Shown here in pieces: positions 20,210 to 34,486 of a stretch of DNA of 64,000 nt; position 1 is the stretch's first letter, and each line of letters opens with the position of its first letter. A model generated the notes under the pieces. The model saw nothing but the letters and a program-made list of their open reading frames with translations. It did no database searches and was not told the origin of the DNA. Source of the stretch: Sipunculus nudus (lineage: Eukaryota; Annelida; Sipuncula; Golfingiida; Sipunculidae); contig JAPPUL010000036.1 of the NCBI GenBank assembly GCA_026874595.1, positions 1 to 64,000 on the forward strand, in the 5' to 3' direction. Both the position numbers and the translations under genes were made by a program.

Positions 20210-22250
20210 GTACTCTCTACAGGCCACAATTTTCCAGCAATTGCTTTCAAACTTATACAGCTGGTAGACAAGCAAAAGTCCTGGAGGCCTATTGTTTTTG
20301 GGCATTATAGGTCAAATGTCAAGGTCAAGGTCATCAAAAGTATACAAAACGGTTTTTTGTTCATATTTGTGTTAATATTGGTCGTATCTACTTCAACAGT
20401 AGCTCATTTTAATCGTCATTCCAAGGCCTGTTTTCTGGTGTGTAGCTGACTCAATTTGCGGTAACCATGGTAACGCATTTTTGGGGAAAAGTGCTGATAT
20501 TTTTCTAAATTTGTCAGTTTTAAAGCTACAGAGGTCTAGTTTTTTGCTTCAGGTTGCATTCACCTAGTACTACAAGATTCTATTAAGAGTCTCGCAATAT
20601 CTCGTATAATATCTCGTCAAACGAGATATTTCGAGATTTCAGTAATCTTGCCCTGGAGGCCACAGTTTTGCAGGAATCTTTTTGAAACTGGCATATCTTA
20701 AGTCCTACACTATTATCTCGAAATCAATTTTTCATTTTTTTAATTCGGCCGCTAGGGGGCGCTGGGTGCAAACCTCTCCAACATATCATGTTTTGGCAAT
20801 ATCTCCAAAATTATAAGCCTCAATTACAAAAACTATAGTTTATTTTTTTCCTCTAAGTCTTCTTCATGAACTCGTTTAGTCATCTGGTCTCAATCTTGTG
20901 TCACTTTGTCTGTGTGTCCGTCTGTTTCTCAGTTGTCCTCAAATCCGCTTGCTTGCCGGTTCTTTCGTCTCACATATAGCATTCTACAGGACACAGTTTT
21001 GAAAGAATCTTTTTAAAACTATTACATCTTATGTCTTACACTAATATCTCGAAACTGATTTTTCATTTTCCAGAATTGGCCGCTAGGGGGCGGTGCACTC
21101 TAACTTGCACAACATATCATTTTTTGGCCATATCTCCAAAACTATAAACCTCATTTACATAAACTATAGCTTATTTTCTTCCTCTGGGTCTTTCAAAAAA
21201 CCTTGTGTATTCATTTGGTCTCAATCTTGAGTCACTTTGTCTGTGTGTCCGTCTGTTTCTCAGTTGTCCTCAAATTCGCTTGCTTGCCGGTTCTTGCGTC
21301 TCACATATAGCATTCTACAGGACACAGTTTTGAAAGAATCTTTTTAAAACTATTACATCTTATGTCTTACACTAATATCTCGAAACCGATTTTTCATTTT
21401 CCAGAATTGGCCGCTAGGGGGCGCTGCACATGACCCTCACACACATATCATCATATTGGCCATATCTCTAAAACCCAAAGACTCAATTACATAAACCATA
21501 GCTTATGTTCTTCGTCTGAGTCTTCTCCATAACCTGGTTAAGTCATCTGGTCTCGGTCTTGTGTCACTTTGTCAGTATGTCCATATAAACTTTATAAACG
21601 GAGGGAAACCTGAATGCACAGAGTCATGCAGGAATGCACGATGACACGCGTTTTAGTAAGACAAAGACTCGTGTAGGTATGAGCGACAATCAGCGCAGTT
21701 TGCTCGTTTTGTGTAGGGTCCATCGGGCCAAATGCCAATTCAGGCCCGCAGCCGACGGGATGAATTAATTGGCGTAGCGGGGACCACGGCCATTTCCTGG
21801 TAAAAACTTGTGAATAAATATACCGGATAGGCTGACCATTTTCTCAGGGCCATAGGAATGTCACCATTCCAGTGTGCCCTCAGACCTGGTCAGACCTGGT
21901 CAGACCTGGTCAGACCTAAAACGCGTGCCTGCACATCTGTGCGCATGCAGGTGATTGCTGTCCAAAGTTTTGGTCGGTGAGTCCTTCAGGAAAGGACCCG
22001 AACAGTTTTTTTTTTAATTGCTTGCCGGAAATCTTCGATTTCTGCAGGCAGGTTGGTCAGTCGTGGATGTCTGTTTGTCTGTTTGTTGCTTGCCGGAAAT
22101 CTTCGATTTCTGCAAGCAGGTTGGTCAGTCGCGGATGTCTGTTTGTCTGTTTGTTGCTTGCCGGAAATCTTCGATTTCTGCAAGCAGGTTGGTCAGTCGC
22201 GGATGTCTGTTTGTCTGTTTGTTTGTTTGTCTGTCTGTCTGTCTGTCTGT
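20210..22250 (+). repeat. Common monomer M10 (2041 bp)
   Basis: Markers GGGTC, TTCA, ATCAGCG; no private change noticed. Confidence 0.97.
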
Positions 22251-24291
22251 GTACTCTCTACAGGCCACAATTTTCCAGCAATTGCTTTCAAACTTATACA
22301 GCTGGTAGACAAGCAAAAGTCCTGGAGGCCTATTGTTTTTGGGCATTATAGGTCAAATGTCAAGGTCAAGGTCATCAAAAGTATACAAAACGGTTTTTTG
22401 TTCATATTTGTGTTAATATTGGTCGTATCTACTTCAACAGTAGCTCATTTTAATCGTCATTCCAAGGCCTGTTTTCTGGTGTGTAGCTGACTCAATTTGC
22501 GGTAACCATGGTAACGCATTTTTGGGGAAAAGTGCTGATATTTTTCTAAATTTGTCAGTTTTAAAGCTACAGAGGTCTAGTTTTTTGCTTCAGGTTGCAT
22601 TCACCTAGTACTACAAGATTCTATTAAGAGTCTCGCAATATCTCGTATAATATCTCGTCAAACGAGATATTTCGAGATTTCAGTAATCTTGCCCTGGAGG
22701 CCACAGTTTTGCAGGAATCTTTTTGAAACTGGCATATCTTAAGTCCTACACTATTATCTCGAAATCAATTTTTCATTTTTTTAATTCGGCCGCTAGGGGG
22801 CGCTGGGTGCAAACCTCTCCAACATATCATGTTTTGGCAATATCTCCAAAATTATAAGCCTCAATTACAAAAACTATAGTTTATTTTTTTCCTCTAAGTC
22901 TTCTTCATGAACTCGTTTAGTCATCTGGTCTCAATCTTGTGTCACTTTGTCTGTGTGTCCGTCTGTTTCTCAGTTGTCCTCAAATCCGCTTGCTTGCCGG
23001 TTCTTTCGTCTCACATATAGCATTCTACAGGACACAGTTTTGAAAGAATCTTTTTAAAACTATTACATCTTATGTCTTACACTAATATCTCGAAACTGAT
23101 TTTTCATTTTCCAGAATTGGCCGCTAGGGGGCGGTGCACTCTAACTTGCACAACATATCATTTTTTGGCCATATCTCCAAAACTATAAACCTCATTTACA
23201 TAAACTATAGCTTATTTTCTTCCTCTGGGTCTTTCAAAAAACCTTGTGTATTCATTTGGTCTCAATCTTGAGTCACTTTGTCTGTGTGTCCGTCTGTTTC
23301 TCAGTTGTCCTCAAATTCGCTTGCTTGCCGGTTCTTGCGTCTCACATATAGCATTCTACAGGACACAGTTTTGAAAGAATCTTTTTAAAACTATTACATC
23401 TTATGTCTTACACTAATATCTCGAAACCGATTTTTCATTTTCCAGAATTGGCCGCTAGGGGGCGCTGCACATGACCCTCACACACATATCATCATATTGG
23501 CCATATCTCTAAAACCCAAAGACTCAATTACATAAACCATAGCTTATGTTCTTCGTCTGAGTCTTCTCCATAACCTGGTTAAGTCATCTGGTCTCGGTCT
23601 TGTGTCACTTTGTCAGTATGTCCATATAAACTTTATAAACGGAGGGAAACCTGAATGCACAGAGTCATGCAGGAATGCACGATGACACGCGTTTTAGTAA
23701 GACAAAGACTCGTGTAGGTATGAGCGACAATAAGCGCAGTTTGCTCGTTTTGTGTAGGGTCCATCGGGCCAAATGCCAATTCAGGCCCGCAGCCGACGGG
23801 ATGAATTAATTGGCGTAGCGGGGACCACGGCCATTTCCTGGTAAAAACTTGTGAATAAATATACCGGATAGGCTGACCATTTTCTCAGGGCCATAGGAAT
23901 GTCACCATTCCAGTGTGCCCTCAGACCTGGTCAGACCTGGTCAGACCTGGTCAGACCTAAAACGCGTGCCTGCACATCTGTGCGCATGCAGGTGATTGCT
24001 GTCCAAAGTTTTGGTCGGTGAGTCCTTCAGGAAAGGACCCGAACAGTTTTTTTTTTAATTGCTTGCCGGAAATCTTCGATTTCTGCAGGCAGGTTGGTCA
24101 GTCGTGGATGTCTGTTTGTCTGTTTGTTGCTTGCCGGAAATCTTCGATTTCTGCAAGCAGGTTGGTCAGTCGCGGATGTCTGTTTGTCTGTTTGTTGCTT
24201 GCCGGAAATCTTCGATTTCTGCAAGCAGGTTGGTCAGTCGCGGATGTCTGTTTGTCTGTTTGTTTGTTTGTCTGTCTGTCTGTCTGTCTGT
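22251..24291 (+). repeat. Common monomer M11 (2041 bp), block-end type
   Basis: Markers GGGTC, TTCA and ATAAGCG (23732 is A). It is followed by the deletion-bearing M12. Confidence 0.97.
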
Positions 24292-26322
24292 GTACTCTCT
24301 ACAGGCCACAATTTTCCAGCAATTGCTTTCAAACTTATACAGCTGGTAGACAAGCAAAAGTCCTGGAGGCCTATTGTTTTTGGGCATTATAGGTCAAATG
24401 TCAAGGTCAAGGTCATCAAAAGTATACAAAACGGTTTTTTGTTCATATTTGTGTTAATATTGGTCGTATCTACTTCAACAGTAGCTCATTTTAATCGTCA
24501 TTCCAAGGCCTGTTTTCTGGTGTGTAGCTGACTCAATTTGCGGTAACCATGGTAACGCATTTTTGGGGAAAAGTGCTGATATTTTTCTAAATTTGTCAGT
24601 TTTAAAGCTACAGAGGTCTAGTTTTTTGCTTCAGGTTGCATTCACCTAGTACTACAAGATTCTATTAAGAGTCTCGCAATATCTCGTATAATATCTCGTC
24701 AAACGAGATATTTCGAGATTTCAGTAATCTTGCCCTGGAGGCCACAGTTTTGCAGGAATCTTTTTGAAACTGGCATATCTTAAGTCCTACACTATTATCT
24801 CGAAATCAATTTTTCATTTTTTTAATTCGGCCGCTAGGGGGCGCTGGGTGCAAACCTCTCCAACATATCATGTTTTGGCAATATCTCCAAAATTATAAGC
24901 CTCAATTACAAAAACTATAGTTTATTTTTTTCCTCTAAGTCTTCTTCATGAACTCGTTTAGTCATCTGGTCTCAATCTTGTGTCACTTTGTCTGTGTGTC
25001 CGTCTGTTTCTCAGTTGTCCTCAAATCCGCTTGCTTGCCGGTTCTTTCGTCTCACATATAGCATTCTACAGGACACAGTTTTGAAAGAATCTTTTTAAAA
25101 CTATTACATCTTATGTCTTACACTAATATCTCGAAACTGATTTTTCATTTTCCAGAATTGGCCGCTAGGGGGCGGTGCACTCTAACTTGCACAACATATC
25201 ATTTTTTGGCCATATCTCCAAAACTATAAACCTCATTTACATAAACTATAGCTTATTTTCTTCCTCTGGGTCTTTCAAAAAACCTTGTGTATTCATTTGG
25301 TCTCAATCTTGAGTCACTTTGTCTGTGTGTCCGTCTGTTTCTCAGTTGTCCTCAAATTCGCTTGCTTGCCGGTTCTTGCGTCTCACATATAGCATTCTAC
25401 AGGACACAGTTTTGAAAGAATCTTTTTAAAACTATTACATCTTATGTCTTACACTAATATCTCGAAACCGATTTTTCATTTTCCAGAATTGGCCGCTAGG
25501 GGGCGCTGCACATGACCCTCACACACATATCATCATATTGGCCATATCTCTAAAACCCAAAGACTCAATTACATAAACCATAGCTTATGTTCTTCGTCTG
25601 AGTCTTCTCCATAACCTGGTTAAGTCATCTGGTCTCGGTCTTGTGTCACTTTGTCAGTATGTCCATATAAACTTTATAAACGGAGGGAAACCTGAATGCA
25701 CAGAGTCATGCAGGAATGCACGATGACACGCGTTTTAGTAAGACAAAGACTCGTGTAGGTATGAGCGACAATCAGCGCAGTTTGCTCGTTTTGTGTAGGG
25801 TCCATCGGGCCAAATGCCAATTCAGGCCCGCAGCCGACGGGATGAATTAATTGGCGTAGCGGGGACCACGGCCATTTCCTGGTAAAAACTTGTGAATAAA
25901 TATACCGGATAGGCTGACCATTTTCTCAGGGCCATAGGAATGTCACCATTCCAGTGTGCCCTCAGACCTGGTCAGACCTGGTCAGACCTAAAACGCGTGC
26001 CTGCACATCTGTGCGCATGCAGGTGATTGCTGTCCAAAGTTTTGGTCGGTGAGTCCTTCAGGAAAGGACCCGAACAGTTTTTTTTTTAATTGCTTGCCGG
26101 AAATCTTCGATTTCTGCAGGCAGGTTGGTCAGTCGTGGATGTCTGTTTGTCTGTTTGTTGCTTGCCGGAAATCTTCGATTTCTGCAAGCAGGTTGGTCAG
26201 TCGCGGATGTCTGTTTGTCTGTTTGTTGCTTGCCGGAAATCTTCGATTTCTGCAAGCAGGTTGGTCAGTCGCGGATGTCTGTTTGTCTGTTTGTTTGTTT
26301 GTCTGTCTGTCTGTCTGTCTGT
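24292..26322 (+). repeat. Common monomer M12 (2031 bp), one decamer deleted
   Basis: The AGACCTGGTC run has two full copies (25964-25983) instead of three, a clean 10-bp contraction. Markers GGGTC, TTCA, ATCAGCG. It is the last of an unbroken series of TTCA monomers from M7. Confidence 0.97.
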
Positions 26323-28363
26323 GTACTCTCTACAGGCCACAATTTTCCAGCAATTGCTTTCAAACTTATACAGCTGGTAGACAAGCAAAAGTCCTGGAGG
26401 CCTATTGTTTTTGGGCATTATAGGTCAAATGTCAAGGTCAAGGTCATCAAAAGTATACAAAACGGTTTTTTGTTCATATTTGTGTTAATATTGGTCGTAT
26501 CTACTTCAACAGTAGCTCATTTTAATCGTCATTCCAAGGCCTGTTTTCTGGTGTGTAGCTGACTCAATTTGCGGTAACCATGGTAACGCATTTTTGGGGA
26601 AAAGTGCTGATATTTTTCTAAATTTGTCAGTTTTAAAGCTACAGAGGTCTAGTTTTTTGCTTCAGGTTGCATTCACCTAGTACTACAAGATTCTATTAAG
26701 AGTCTCGCAATATCTCGTATAATATCTCGTCAAACGAGATATTTCGAGATTTCAGTAATCTTGCCCTGGAGGCCACAGTTTTGCAGGAATCTTTTTGAAA
26801 CTGGCATATCTTAAGTCCTACACTATTATCTCGAAATCAATTTTTCATTTTTTTAATTCGGCCGCTAGGGGGCGCTGGGTGCAAACCTCTCCAACATATC
26901 ATGTTTTGGCAATATCTCCAAAATTATAAGCCTCAATTACAAAAACTATAGTTTATTTTTTTCCTCTAAGTCTTCTTCATGAACTCGTTTAGTCATCTGG
27001 TCTCAATCTTGTGTCACTTTGTCTGTGTGTCCGTCTGTTTCTCAGTTGTCCTCAAATCCGCTTGCTTGCCGGTTCTTTCGTCTCACATATAGCATTCTAC
27101 AGGACACAGTTTTGAAAGAATCTTTTTAAAACTATTACATCTTATGTCTTACACTAATATCTCGAAACTGATTTTTCATTTTCCAGAATTGGCCGCTAGG
27201 GGGCGGTGCACTCTAACTTGCACAACATATCATTTTTTGGCCATATCTCCAAAACTATAAACCTCATTTACATAAACTATAGCTTATTTTCTTCCTCTGG
27301 GTCTTTCGAAAAACCTTGTGTATTCATTTGGTCTCAATCTTGAGTCACTTTGTCTGTGTGTCCGTCTGTTTCTCAGTTGTCCTCAAATTCGCTTGCTTGC
27401 CGGTTCTTGCGTCTCACATATAGCATTCTACAGGACACAGTTTTGAAAGAATCTTTTTAAAACTATTACATCTTATGTCTTACACTAATATCTCGAAACC
27501 GATTTTTCATTTTCCAGAATTGGCCGCTAGGGGGCGCTGCACATGACCCTCACACACATATCATCATATTGGCCATATCTCTAAAACCCAAAGACTCAAT
27601 TACATAAACCATAGCTTATGTTCTTCGTCTGAGTCTTCTCCATAACCTGGTTAAGTCATCTGGTCTCGGTCTTGTGTCACTTTGTCAGTATGTCCATATA
27701 AACTTTATAAACGGAGGGAAACCTGAATGCACAGAGTCATGCAGGAATGCACGATGACACGCGTTTTAGTAAGACAAAGACTCGTGTAGGTATGAGCGAC
27801 AATAAGCGCAGTTTGCTCGTTTTGTGTAGGGTCCATCGGGCCAAATGCCAATTCAGGCCCGCAGCCGACGGGATGAATTAATTGGCGTAGCGGGGACCAC
27901 GGCCATTTCCTGGTAAAAACTTGTGAATAAATATACCGGATAGGCTGACCATTTTCTCAGGGCCATAGGAATGTCACCATTCCAGTGTGCCCTCAGACCT
28001 GGTCAGACCTGGTCAGACCTGGTCAGACCTAAAACGCGTGCCTGCACATCTGTGCGCATGCAGGTGATTGCTGTCCAAAGTTTTGGTCGGTGAGTCCTTC
28101 AGGAAAGGACCCGAACAGTTTTTTTTTTAATTGCTTGCCGGAAATCTTCGATTTCTGCAGGCAGGTTGGTCAGTCGTGGATGTCTGTTTGTCTGTTTGTT
28201 GCTTGCCGGAAATCTTCGATTTCTGCAAGCAGGTTGGTCAGTCGCGGATGTCTGTTTGTCTGTTTGTTGCTTGCCGGAAATCTTCGATTTCTGCAAGCAG
28301 GTTGGTCAGTCGCGGATGTCTGTTTGTCTGTTTGTTTGTTTGTCTGTCTGTCTGTCTGTCTGT
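26323..28363 (+). repeat. Common monomer M13 (2041 bp), block-end type
   Basis: Markers GGGTC, TTCG and ATAAGCG (27804 is A). Confidence 0.97.
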
Positions 28364-30404
28364 GTACTCTCTACAGGCCACAATTTTCCAGCAATTGCTT
28401 TCAAACTTATACAGCTGGTAGACAAGCAAAAGTCCTGGAGGCCTATTGTTTTTGGGCATTATAGGTCAAATGTCAAGGTCAAGGTCATCAAAAGTATACA
28501 AAACGGTTTTTTGTTCATATTTGTGTTAATATTGGTCGTATCTACTTCAACAGTAGCTCATTTTAATCGTCATTCCAAGGCCTGTTTTCTGGTGTGTAGC
28601 TGACTCAATTTGCGGTAACCATGGTAACGCATTTTTGGGGAAAAGTGCTGATATTTTTCTAAATTTGTCAGTTTTAAAGCTACAGAGGTCTAGTTTTTTG
28701 CTTCAGGTTGCATTCACCTAGTACTACAAGATTCTATTAAGAGTCTCGCAATATCTCGTATAATATCTCGTCAAACGAGATATTTCGAGATTTCAGTAAT
28801 CTTGCCCTGGAGGCCACAGTTTTGCAGGAATCTTTTTGAAACTGGCATATCTTAAGTCCTACACTATTATCTCGAAATCAATTTTTCATTTTTTTAATTC
28901 GGCCGCTAGGGGGCGCTGGGTGCAAACCTCTCCAACATATCATGTTTTGGCAATATCTCCAAAATTATAAGCCTCAATTACAAAAACTATAGTTTATTTT
29001 TTTCCTCTAAGTCTTCTTCATGAACTCGTTTAGTCATCTGGTCTCAATCTTGTGTCACTTTGTCTGTGTGTCCGTCTGTTTCTCAGTTGTCCTCAAATCC
29101 GCTTGCTTGCCGGTTCTTTCGTCTCACATATAGCATTCTACAGGACACAGTTTTGAAAGAATCTTTTTAAAACTATTACATCTTATGTCTTACACTAATA
29201 TCTCGAAACTGATTTTTCATTTTCCAGAATTGGCCGCTAGGGGGCGGTGCACTCTAACTTGCACAACATATCATTTTTTGGCCATATCTCCAAAACTATA
29301 AACCTCATTTACATAAACTATAGCTTATTTTCTTCCTCTGGATCTTTCGAAAAACCTTGTGTATTCATTTGGTCTCAATCTTGAGTCACTTTGTCTGTGT
29401 GTCCGTCTGTTTCTCAGTTGTCCTCAAATTCGCTTGCTTGCCGGTTCTTGCGTCTCACATATAGCATTCTACAGGACACAGTTTTGAAAGAATCTTTTTA
29501 AAACTATTACATCTTATGTCTTACACTAATATCTCGAAACCGATTTTTCATTTTCCAGAATTGGCCGCTAGGGGGCGCTGCACATGACCCTCACACACAT
29601 ATCATCATATTGGCCATATCTCTAAAACCCAAAGACTCAATTACATAAACCATAGCTTATGTTCTTCGTCTGAGTCTTCTCCATAACCTGGTTAAGTCAT
29701 CTGGTCTCGGTCTTGTGTCACTTTGTCAGTATGTCCATATAAACTTTATAAACGGAGGGAAACCTGAATGCACAGAGTCATGCAGGAATGCACGATGACA
29801 CGCGTTTTAGTAAGACAAAGACTCGTGTAGGTATGAGCGACAATCAGCGCAGTTTGCTCGTTTTGTGTAGGGTCCATCGGGCCAAATGCCAATTCAGGCC
29901 CGCAGCCGACGGGATGAATTAATTGGCGTAGCGGGGACCACGGCCATTTCCTGGTAAAAACTTGTGAATAAATATACCGGATAGGCTGACCATTTTCTCA
30001 GGGCCATAGGAATGTCACCATTCCAGTGTGCCCTCAGACCTGGTCAGACCTGGTCAGACCTGGTCAGACCTAAAACGCGTGCCTGCACATCTGTGCGCAT
30101 GCAGGTGATTGCTGTCCAAAGTTTTGGTCGGTGAGTCCTTCAGGAAAGGACCCGAACAGTTTTTTTTTTAATTGCTTGCCGGAAATCTTCGATTTCTGCA
30201 GGCAGGTTGGTCAGTCGTGGATGTCTGTTTGTCTGTTTGTTGCTTGCCGGAAATCTTCGATTTCTGCAAGCAGGTTGGTCAGTCGCGGATGTCTGTTTGT
30301 CTGTTTGTTGCTTGCCGGAAATCTTCGATTTCTGCAAGCAGGTTGGTCAGTCGCGGATGTCTGTTTGTCTGTTTGTTTGTTTGTCTGTCTGTCTGTCTGT
30401 CTGT
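28364..30404 (+). repeat. Common monomer M14 (2041 bp), GGATC type
   Basis: Carries GGATC (A at 29342), with TTCG and ATCAGCG. First of three GGATC monomers; each directly follows an ATAAGCG monomer. Confidence 0.97.
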
Positions 30405-32445
30405 GTACTCTCTACAGGCCACAATTTTCCAGCAATTGCTTTCAAACTTATACAGCTGGTAGACAAGCAAAAGTCCTGGAGGCCTATTGTTTTTGGGCAT
30501 TATAGGTCAAATGTCAAGGTCAAGGTCATCAAAAGTATACAAAACGGTTTTTTGTTCATATTTGTGTTAATATTGGTCGTATCTACTTCAACAGTAGCTC
30601 ATTTTAATCGTCATTCCAAGGCCTGTTTTCTGGTGTGTAGCTGACTCAATTTGCGGTAACCATGGTAACGCATTTTTGGGGAAAAGTGCTGATATTTTTC
30701 TAAATTTGTCAGTTTTAAAGCTACAGAGGTCTAGTTTTTTGCTTCAGGTTGCATTCACCTAGTACTACAAGATTCTATTAAGAGTCTCGCAATATCTCGT
30801 ATAATATCTCGTCAAACGAGATATTTCGAGATTTCAGTAATCTTGCCCTGGAGGCCACAGTTTTGCAGGAATCTTTTTGAAACTGGCATATCTTAAGTCC
30901 TACACTATTATCTCGAAATCAATTTTTCATTTTTTTAATTCGGCCGCTAGGGGGCGCTGGGTGCAAACCTCTCCAACATATCATGTTTTGGCAATATCTC
31001 CAAAATTATAAGCCTCAATTACAAAAACTATAGTTTATTTTTTTCCTCTAAGTCTTCTTCATGAACTCGTTTAGTCATCTGGTCTCAATCTTGTGTCACT
31101 TTGTCTGTGTGTCCGTCTGTTTCTCAGTTGTCCTCAAATCCGCTTGCTTGCCGGTTCTTTCGTCTCACATATAGCATTCTACAGGACACAGTTTTGAAAG
31201 AATCTTTTTAAAACTATTACATCTTATGTCTTACACTAATATCTCGAAACTGATTTTTCATTTTCCAGAATTGGCCGCTAGGGGGCGGTGCACTCTAACT
31301 TGCACAACATATCATTTTTTGGCCATATCTCCAAAACTATAAACCTCATTTACATAAACTATAGCTTATTTTCTTCCTCTGGGTCTTTCGAAAAACCTTG
31401 TGTATTCATTTGGTCTCAATCTTGAGTCACTTTGTCTGTGTGTCCGTCTGTTTCTCAGTTGTCCTCAAATTCGCTTGCTTGCCGGTTCTTGCGTCTCACA
31501 TATAGCATTCTACAGGACACAGTTTTGAAAGAATCTTTTTAAAACTATTACATCTTATGTCTTACACTAATATCTCGAAACCGATTTTTCATTTTCCAGA
31601 ATTGGCCGCTAGGGGGCGCTGCACATGACCCTCACACACATATCATCATATTGGCCATATCTCTAAAACCCAAAGACTCAATTACATAAACCATAGCTTA
31701 TGTTCTTCGTCTGAGTCTTCTCCATAACCTGGTTAAGTCATCTGGTCTCGGTCTTGTGTCACTTTGTCAGTATGTCCATATAAACTTTATAAACGGAGGG
31801 AAACCTGAATGCACAGAGTCATGCAGGAATGCACGATGACACGCGTTTTAGTAAGACAAAGACTCGTGTAGGTATGAGCGACAATCAGCGCAGTTTGCTC
31901 GTTTTGTGTAGGGTCCATCGGGCCAAATGCCAATTCAGGCCCGCAGCCGACGGGATGAATTAATTGGCGTAGCGGGGACCACGGCCATTTCCTGGTAAAA
32001 ACTTGTGAATAAATATACCGGATAGGCTGACCATTTTCTCAGGGCCATAGGAATGTCACCATTCCAGTGTGCCCTCAGACCTGGTCAGACCTGGTCAGAC
32101 CTGGTCAGACCTAAAACGCGTGCCTGCACATCTGTGCGCATGCAGGTGATTGCTGTCCAAAGTTTTGGTCGGTGAGTCCTTCAGGAAAGGACCCGAACAG
32201 TTTTTTTTTTAATTGCTTGCCGGAAATCTTCGATTTCTGCAGGCAGGTTGGTCAGTCGTGGATGTCTGTTTGTCTGTTTGTTGCTTGCCGGAAATCTTCG
32301 ATTTCTGCAAGCAGGTTGGTCAGTCGCGGATGTCTGTTTGTCTGTTTGTTGCTTGCCGGAAATCTTCGATTTCTGCAAGCAGGTTGGTCAGTCGCGGATG
32401 TCTGTTTGTCTGTTTGTTTGTTTGTCTGTCTGTCTGTCTGTCTGT
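30405..32445 (+). repeat. Common monomer M15 (2041 bp)
   Basis: Markers GGGTC, TTCG, ATCAGCG; no private change noticed. Confidence 0.97.
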
Positions 32446-34486
32446 GTACTCTCTACAGGCCACAATTTTCCAGCAATTGCTTTCAAACTTATACAGCTGG
32501 TAGACAAGCAAAAGTCCTGGAGGCCTATTGTTTTTGGGCATTATAGGTCAAATGTCAAGGTCAAGGTCATCAAAAGTATACAAAACGGTTTTTTGTTCAT
32601 ATTTGTGTTAATATTGGTCGTATCTACTTCAACAGTAGCTCATTTTAATCGTCATTCCAAGGCCTGTTTTCTGGTGTGTAGCTGACTCAATTTGCGGTAA
32701 CCATGGTAACGCATTTTTGGGGAAAAGTGCTGATATTTTTCTAAATTTGTCAGTTTTAAAGCTACAGAGGTCTAGTTTTTTGCTTCAGGTTGCATTCACC
32801 TAGTACTACAAGATTCTATTAAGAGTCTCGCAATATCTCGTATAATATCTCGTCAAACGAGATATTTCGAGATTTCAGTAATCTTGCCCTGGAGGCCACA
32901 GTTTTGCAGGAATCTTTTTGAAACTGGCATATCTTAAGTCCTACACTATTATCTCGAAATCAATTTTTCATTTTTTTAATTCGGCCGCTAGGGGGCGCTG
33001 GGTGCAAACCTCTCCAACATATCATGTTTTGGCAATATCTCCAAAATTATAAGCCTCAATTACAAAAACTATAGTTTATTTTTTTCCTCTAAGTCTTCTT
33101 CATGAACTCGTTTAGTCATCTGGTCTCAATCTTGTGTCACTTTGTCTGTGTGTCCGTCTGTTTCTCAGTTGTCCTCAAATCCGCTTGCTTGCCGGTTCTT
33201 TCGTCTCACATATAGCATTCTACAGGACACAGTTTTGAAAGAATCTTTTTAAAACTATTACATCTTATGTCTTACACTAATATCTCGAAACTGATTTTTC
33301 ATTTTCCAGAATTGGCCGCTAGGGGGCGGTGCACTCTAACTTGCACAACATATCATTTTTTGGCCATATCTCCAAAACTATAAACCTCATTTACATAAAC
33401 TATAGCTTATTTTCTTCCTCTGGGTCTTTCGAAAAACCTTGTGTATTCATTTGGTCTCAATCTTGAGTCACTTTGTCTGTGTGTCCGTCTGTTTCTCAGT
33501 TGTCCTCAAATTCGCTTGCTTGCCGGTTCTTGCGTCTCACATATAGCATTCTACAGGACACAGTTTTGAAAGAATCTTTTTAAAACTATTACATCTTATG
33601 TCTTACACTAATATCTCGAAACCGATTTTTCATTTTCCAGAATTGGCCGCTAGGGGGCGCTGCACATGACCCTCACACACATATCATCATATTGGCCATA
33701 TCTCTAAAACCCAAAGACTCAATTACATAAACCATAGCTTATGTTCTTCGTCTGAGTCTTCTCCATAACCTGGTTAAGTCATCTGGTCTCGGTCTTGTGT
33801 CACTTTGTCAGTATGTCCATATAAACTTTATAAACGGAGGGAAACCTGAATGCACAGAGTCATGCAGGAATGCACGATGACACGCGTTTTAGTAAGACAA
33901 AGACTCGTGTAGGTATGAGCGACAATCAGCGCAGTTTGCTCGTTTTGTGTAGGGTCCATCGGGCCAAATGCCAATTCAGGCCCGCAGCCGACGGGATGAA
34001 TTAATTGGCGTAGCGGGGACCACGGCCATTTCCTGGTAAAAACTTGTGAATAAATATACCGGATAGGCTGACCATTTTCTCAGGGCCATAGGAATGTCAC
34101 CATTCCAGTGTGCCCTCAGACCTGGTCAGACCTGGTCAGACCTGGTCAGACCTAAAACGCGTGCCTGCACATCTGTGCGCATGCAGGTGATTGCTGTCCA
34201 AAGTTTTGGTCGGTGAGTCCTTCAGGAAAGGACCCGAACAGTTTTTTTTTTAATTGCTTGCCGGAAATCTTCGATTTCTGCAGGCAGGTTGGTCAGTCGT
34301 GGATGTCTGTTTGTCTGTTTGTTGCTTGCCGGAAATCTTCGATTTCTGCAAGCAGGTTGGTCAGTCGCGGATGTCTGTTTGTCTGTTTGTTGCTTGCCGG
34401 AAATCTTCGATTTCTGCAAGCAGGTTGGTCAGTCGCGGATGTCTGTTTGTCTGTTTGTTTGTTTGTCTGTCTGTCTGTCTGTCTGT
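32446..34486 (+). repeat. Common monomer M16 (2041 bp)
   Basis: Markers GGGTC, TTCG, ATCAGCG; no private change noticed. Confidence 0.97.
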
